From: Klebsiella sp. BIGb0407
Lineage (GTDB): Bacteria; Pseudomonadota; Gammaproteobacteria; Enterobacterales; Enterobacteriaceae
Reading direction: 5' to 3'
Length of the DNA: 64,000 nt
Assembly: GCF_024807845.1 (NCBI RefSeq)
Contig: NZ_JANUEQ010000008.1
Coordinates: 186,001-250,000 of the forward strand
The notes beneath the pieces were generated by a model. That model saw only the letters and a list, made by a program, of their open reading frames with translations, was not told the origin of the DNA and ran no database searches. Position 1 is the stretch's first letter. Each line of letters begins with the position of its first letter. A program made the position numbers and the translations under genes. Of the stretch, positions 61,177-64,000 are shown one piece after another.

Positions 61177-61879
61177 TGGTAACCGCCTTGAATGCGAGGA
61201 AAGTGCTCATTGAGCGATCAACAAGTTTGGTATTGTGGTACTTACTGATAGCCCATGTGATAGCGAACAAAATCCAACGGAAATGGCTGGTATAGGTTTT
61301 GAATGTCAGGCCGTCGCAAAGGTCCCAAGCGCTAAATCTTTCAGGCCAATCAGCGTTATAAACCGCCTGATAGGCTTCCCAGTCATTGCTGAACTCTGCA
61401 CGACACAAATCACGGACTATTTCACGAACTATGGCCTTATCACTGTCTGGCGTGTCGTCGTCATCGTCCCAATCGTCATCCTCTGATTCATCCCCCTCAG
61501 AGTCTTCAAGATATTCGCTTAACGATTCTTTGAGGCTTTTGCAAAAGGCATCATGATCGTAATCCTGCGCTAATAGATTGCGGGCAGAGCAACCCGCGCC
61601 AGCCTCCAGCTTTTCAGACCAGTAGCAGGTATTAATTCCACCTTCCCAGCCACCAAAAAATCTAAACATGTCGGCAATGCGAGAAAACGTCCAAGTACCC
61701 ATATCGCCAGTCACAGTCAGATAACCGGGCCAAGTGACTACATCGTAGTAATAGCAACTGGTGTCGGGTTCCTTCATGCGAAGGTGGCGGTAAAGGCCAT
61801 CATCACGGATTATTTCCAGGCGATGGTTTGCTGTGTCCAAAAGAAAGCGGGTATCTGTATTAAATTGACGACGTTTCAT
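61169..61879 (-). CDS. Prophage protein with acidic tract
   Basis: The 236-residue protein contains an extremely acidic run (D/E-rich at about residues 125-150, including D-D-D-W-D-D-D-D-D). Its N-terminal half is W, Y and F rich with the Y-Y-Y-D-V-V-T-W-P-G-Y-L-T-V-T-G-D-M-G-T-W-type segment. No family recognised. It overlaps the neighbouring genes by 8 and 4 bases, so this is one compact operon. Confidence 0.6.
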   Translation of the reverse strand: MKRRQFNTDTRFLLDTANHRLEIIRDDGLYRHLRMKEPDTSCYYYDVVTWPGYLTVTGDMGTWTFSRIADMFRFFGGWEGGINTCYWSEKLEAGAGCSARNLLAQDYDHDAFCKSLKESLSEYLEDSEGDESEDDDWDDDDDTPDSDKAIVREIVRDLCRAEFSNDWEAYQAVYNADWPERFSAWDLCDGLTFKTYTSHFRWILFAITWAISKYHNTKLVDRSMSTFLAFKAVTNE

Positions 61880-62073
61880 TGGCCTGACTCCTTACGAAAA
61901 ATAAGATTTTCGGCCTCAAGTGCGGAGTTCTTATCCAGTGACTCACCCAATGCGACAAACACAACATCCAAGCGAGCAGCTAAATTTTTCATTAACGTTG
62001 CAGCTGCTGGTGGCAGGTTCTTGGCCTCTTCATGACCAGCCATTACCAGATCAGTAATTTTCATGTGTGCCAT
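61876..62073 (-). CDS. Small prophage protein
   Basis: A 65-residue protein starts at ATG 62073 with GGGGTG upstream; a GTG at 62082, overlapping the HD gene stop as GTGA, is an alternative. It is alanine and leucine rich and helical. No family recognised. Confidence 0.55.
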   Translation of the reverse strand: MAHMKITDLVMAGHEEAKNLPPAAATLMKNLAARLDVVFVALGESLDKNSALEAENLIFRKESGQ

Positions 62074-62078
62074 TATTT

Positions 62079-62600
62079 TCACCCCATCAACTCATTGAAG
62101 CGGTTCATGAAAAATCCATATGCCTGCCCAGGCTTAAGTGGATGGATAGCAAAGCCATCGTAGGGCAGTATTCCTTCGAGAATGGGCCAGATAGAACCGT
62201 CATCTATATCCAGATCACGTCGCTCTGTTGCCAGCATGATTAGGTCGGCGTACTTAACTCGTTTACTCATTTTCTCAGGGAGATTGAATTTTTTACGGAC
62301 GACAGCATCCACCTTGCTTTCCATTGCCTGATAGTCTGGTAATAGTTGTTTCAAGGGTGATGGAATGTCCTGGCAGTACGCTTCTACGCCGTCATGCAGC
62401 AGGGCTTCTAACGCAAAATCAGCAGGAACGATCAGGCTGCAATGAACTGAGTGCTGCGCTACGCTATAAAACTCAGGCAAATGACCACCAAAGCGACAGA
62501 TATTTGATAGGGACACAGCAATATCTTCGATATTAATCTGCTCCAGCTTTAGATTTAAATAATCAACATGCTGCCCGGTGAATGTTCTGATAAATGACAT
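62079..62600 (-). CDS. HD-domain phosphohydrolase of prophage
   Basis: The 173-residue protein has the metal-site set of HD enzymes: V-A-Q-H-S near residue 50, A-L-L-H-D-G near 67 and a later D in K-Y-A-D-L. It resembles YfbR-like 5'-deoxynucleotidases and their phage relatives. It would act on deoxynucleoside monophosphates, altering nucleotide pools during phage growth; that is an inference from family. It is the first recognisable gene after the structured leader. Confidence 0.7.
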   Translation of the reverse strand: MSFIRTFTGQHVDYLNLKLEQINIEDIAVSLSNICRFGGHLPEFYSVAQHSVHCSLIVPADFALEALLHDGVEAYCQDIPSPLKQLLPDYQAMESKVDAVVRKKFNLPEKMSKRVKYADLIMLATERRDLDIDDGSIWPILEGILPYDGFAIHPLKPGQAYGFFMNRFNELMG

Positions 62601-62837
62601 TTAATTCTCCACTAAATAATAAGTACCACTGCACTGGTGCTGAATTTTGGGTGTAAAAACCCACCAATCCATTACGGATTGTTTTTAAGATCCAATATCG
62701 AAGACTTAATTCTTAAATTGTGGTGGTGGTGCCTCCACCTGCCAGCTCGGCTACGACTGGCGACGGTTTAGACTATTCACACACATTCCATTTCATGGTT
62801 TAGGTTTTGCCTCGTCACGTACGCTGGTCGCATTACC

Positions 62838-62916
62838 ACAACAGCAGGCACCTTCCAGTTGCGTTTAACTGCCAACCACATAGTGAAAGGGAGTTCTGAA
62901 CGGTGCCTGCGGTTGT
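62838..62916 (-). repeat. Long inverted repeat in the early leader
   Basis: ACAACAGCAGGCACC and GGTGCCTGCGGTTGT pair over 15 bp with one mismatch, separated by 49 bases. In the leader RNA they could form a large stem. Confidence 0.5.
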
Positions 62917-63061
62917 GTCCTGTTAAAAAGCTGGTGGCTACCTATTGCAAGGGATGGTATGCCACCAGAACAGGGTAAGGAACTTTGCGAGTCATCCGGA
63001 TATTCATACGCCACCGGCGGCTACTTCGTGGGCTTCCTGCCTGCTCGCTGTTGATGAGTTG

Positions 63062-63090
63062 AATGTACCTTTGGTTACGGTTTTCGTCAA
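63062..63090 (-). promoter_or_regulatory. Leftward early promoter (pL-like)
   Basis: On the minus strand TTGACG (63090-63085), a 17-bp spacer and TACATT (63067-63062) form a strong sigma-70 promoter. The -10 lies within operator site 63062-63081. Confidence 0.7.
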
Positions 63091-63115
63091 GATTAAATGT
63101 TCCAAAAGTTACATT
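63062..63115. promoter_or_regulatory. Left operators (two repressor sites)
   Basis: Sites at 63062-63081 (AATGTACCTTTGGTTACGGT) and 63096-63115 (AATGTTCCAAAAGTTACATT) share the palindromic form AATGTNNC-N4-GNNACATT with the right operators. They overlap and flank the leftward promoter. Confidence 0.7.
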
Positions 63116-63122
63116 GAGTGGC

Positions 63123-63150
63123 AAAATAAAAGCCAGCTGTTGAACTGGCT
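63123..63150 (-). terminator. Terminator after the repressor gene
   Basis: On the minus strand AGCCAG, TTCAACAG loop, CTGGCT are followed by TTTATTTT, 10 bp after the repressor stop. Confidence 0.75.
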
Positions 63151-63160
63151 CTTTGAAAAG

Positions 63161-63820
63161 TTATAAGTTTTGCGTTACTTGAACAACTCTTCCGACAATC
63201 CTGCAGTTACCGTTTATTGGTATAGGGTTAAACGCAGGGTTTAATGGCATTAGATAGCATTGAGGGCTATCCCAAACTAATTTTTTTACGGTAGCCTCTG
63301 ATGATCCCTCAAGCATCGCAACTACGATTTTCCCATATAGATTATCAAGTTGCCCGTAGTTAGGTTCGACTATAACAATAGAACCTTCTGGTATAGATGG
63401 TAGCCCGGTGGGGTTAGTCATCGATTCACCACGAACAACTAAACCAAATGCCTGATCTGAAACGTCTGAAGTAGTTTGAATCCAAGACAGTGCATCTGAA
63501 ACCTTCTCTGACATTGGCACCTCTGTCCAAGCTCCCGCTTGTACCGCTGAGATTATAGGAATGGATTTTGGTGGCTTAATGTATGGGATCACCTTTGTGT
63601 CATCAGGCTCATCATCATTCTTCCCATACAACAACCAGTCAGCGGAAGTTGATAAGGAAGCTGCCAGTTGGTAGAGGTTCTCTCCAATAGGCTTAGTTGT
63701 TCCATTTTCCCATTTCGTAACAGATACGCGACTAACCCCAAGCCGTTTTGCTAGGGCTTCTTGGGTTATATCGAGCTGTAGTCTGCGTGAGCGGATGCGA
63801 TCTTTCATTTCTGTTTTCAT
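63161..63820 (-). CDS. cI: CI-type prophage repressor (LexA/S24 family)
   Basis: The 219-residue repressor has an N-terminal helix-turn-helix (Q-E-A-L-A-K-R-L-G-V-S-R-V-S-V) and an S24 autocleavage domain. Cleavage would be at A95-G96 in V-Q-A-G, with catalytic S133 in R-G-E-S-M and lysine in T-V-K-K-L-V near 179. ATG 63820 overlaps operator site 63818 and may be leaderless; ATG 63808 is an alternative. It keeps the prophage silent and responds to RecA. Confidence 0.92.
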   Translation of the reverse strand: MKTEMKDRIRSRRLQLDITQEALAKRLGVSRVSVTKWENGTTKPIGENLYQLAASLSTSADWLLYGKNDDEPDDTKVIPYIKPPKSIPIISAVQAGAWTEVPMSEKVSDALSWIQTTSDVSDQAFGLVVRGESMTNPTGLPSIPEGSIVIVEPNYGQLDNLYGKIVVAMLEGSSEATVKKLVWDSPQCYLMPLNPAFNPIPINGNCRIVGRVVQVTQNL

Positions 63821-63885
63821 GTAACCAATGTTACCTAATATCAATGTAACTGTTGTTTGCTATTTAATGTACCTTTTGTTACCTT
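63818..63885. promoter_or_regulatory. Right operators (three repressor sites)
   Basis: Three sites (63818-63837, 63843-63862, 63866-63885) of the form AATGTNNC-N4-GNNACATT lie between cI and cro with centre spacings of 25 and 23 bp. The left halves are CATGTAAC, AATGTAAC and AATGTACC. The arrangement is that of OR3, OR2 and OR1 in lambdoid phages. Confidence 0.75.
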
Positions 63886-63911
63886 TACGAAATCATCAAC
63901 GGAGAGAAGCC

Positions 63912-64000
63912 ATGTTTAAAACTGATGTTGTAAACCACTTTGGTGGAGTTGCAAAAACTGCTGTTGCGTTAGGAATATCTCACCCAGCAGTTTGTCGTTG
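63912..64000 (+). CDS. cro: Cro-like repressor, 5' part (truncated by window end)
   Basis: Twenty-nine codons are visible from ATG 63912, which follows GGAGAGAAG. F-K-T-D-V-V-N-H-F-G-G-V-A-K-T-A-V-A-L-G-I-S-H-P-A-V matches the P22 Cro pattern with a helix-turn-helix. It is divergent from cI, directly after the right operators. Confidence 0.85.
   Translation, partial: MFKTDVVNHFGGVAKTAVALGISHPAVCR

Larger units (their letters stand above)
62601..63160. promoter_or_regulatory. Leader region of the leftward early operon
   Basis: This 560-bp interval runs from the leftward promoter to the HD gene on the minus strand and holds no convincing gene, and no N-type antiterminator. It has a hairpin at 62665-62681 (CAATCC / GGATTG) followed by a T-run on both strands, and a near-perfect 15-bp inverted repeat (62838-62852 with 62902-62916, one mismatch). 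Operators and a terminator fill the upper part. Confidence 0.55.

Noticed and set aside
62942-63124. A 60-codon minus-strand frame starting at TTG in the immunity region
   Set aside because: The leftward operators and promoter lie inside it, and transcription would begin within it. A shorter frame from ATG 63007 has no clear ribosome-binding site.
54988-64000. tRNA-type attachment site for the prophage
   Set aside because: No tRNA gene was found near the integrase. The 3' end of icd is the more likely target.

Overview
The window is chromosomal DNA of an enterobacterium (Enterobacterales, probably Enterobacteriaceae). The backbone follows the gene order that Escherichia coli K-12 has around 24-25 min: tmk-holB-tatD-ptsG-hinT-ycfL-lpoB-thiK-nagZ-ycfP-ndh-comR-bhsA-ldtC-mfd-lolCDE-nagK-cobB-potDCBA-pepT-roxA-phoQP-purB-hflD-mnmA-nudJ-rluE-icd. 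Proteins are close to the E. coli ones in length and motifs, but the species cannot be named from sequence alone. No rRNA, tRNA, CRISPR array or insertion sequence was seen.

Five accessory blocks interrupt this backbone. (1) 9.2-12.7 kb: an aerobactin-type TonB receptor (iutA) divergent from a siderophore-interacting flavoreductase, with a Fur box between them and no aerobactin synthesis genes. (2) 14.0-20.9 kb: a seven-gene chaperone-usher fimbrial operon on the minus strand with four tandem DUF1120-like subunits, preceded by a 760-bp AT-rich region. (3) 26.6-27.7 kb: an MFS transporter between mfd and lolC. (4) 33.2-40.4 kb: an orphan type VI secretion island made of VgrG with a transthyretin-like tail, a Tle1-type lipase effector, two tandem immunity lipoproteins, a membrane protein and a decayed reading frame. 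(5) From about 55 kb to the end: the left part of a lambdoid prophage inserted at the 3' end of icd. fhuE, which lies between ptsG and hinT in E. coli, is absent.

The prophage has a lambda-type integrase and excisionase, a minus-strand early operon of mostly uncharacterised genes (a MmcB-like PD-(D/E)XK protein and an HD-domain protein are recognisable), a structured leader with no visible N gene, and an immunity region with cI-like repressor, five related operator sites and the start of cro. Between icd and the integrase sits an AT-rich two-gene cargo: an OLD-like ATPase with a TOPRIM-type half, and a D12-class adenine methyltransferase. This pair is the best candidate for an undescribed defence or immunity module.

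Readable regulation includes CRP and Mlc sites plus the SgrS target ahead of ptsG, a perfect FNR site ahead of ndh, the Fur box at iutA, a perfect palindrome inside the bhsA promoter that is a likely ComR operator, an 11-bp inverted repeat ahead of the MFS gene, and the phage operators.
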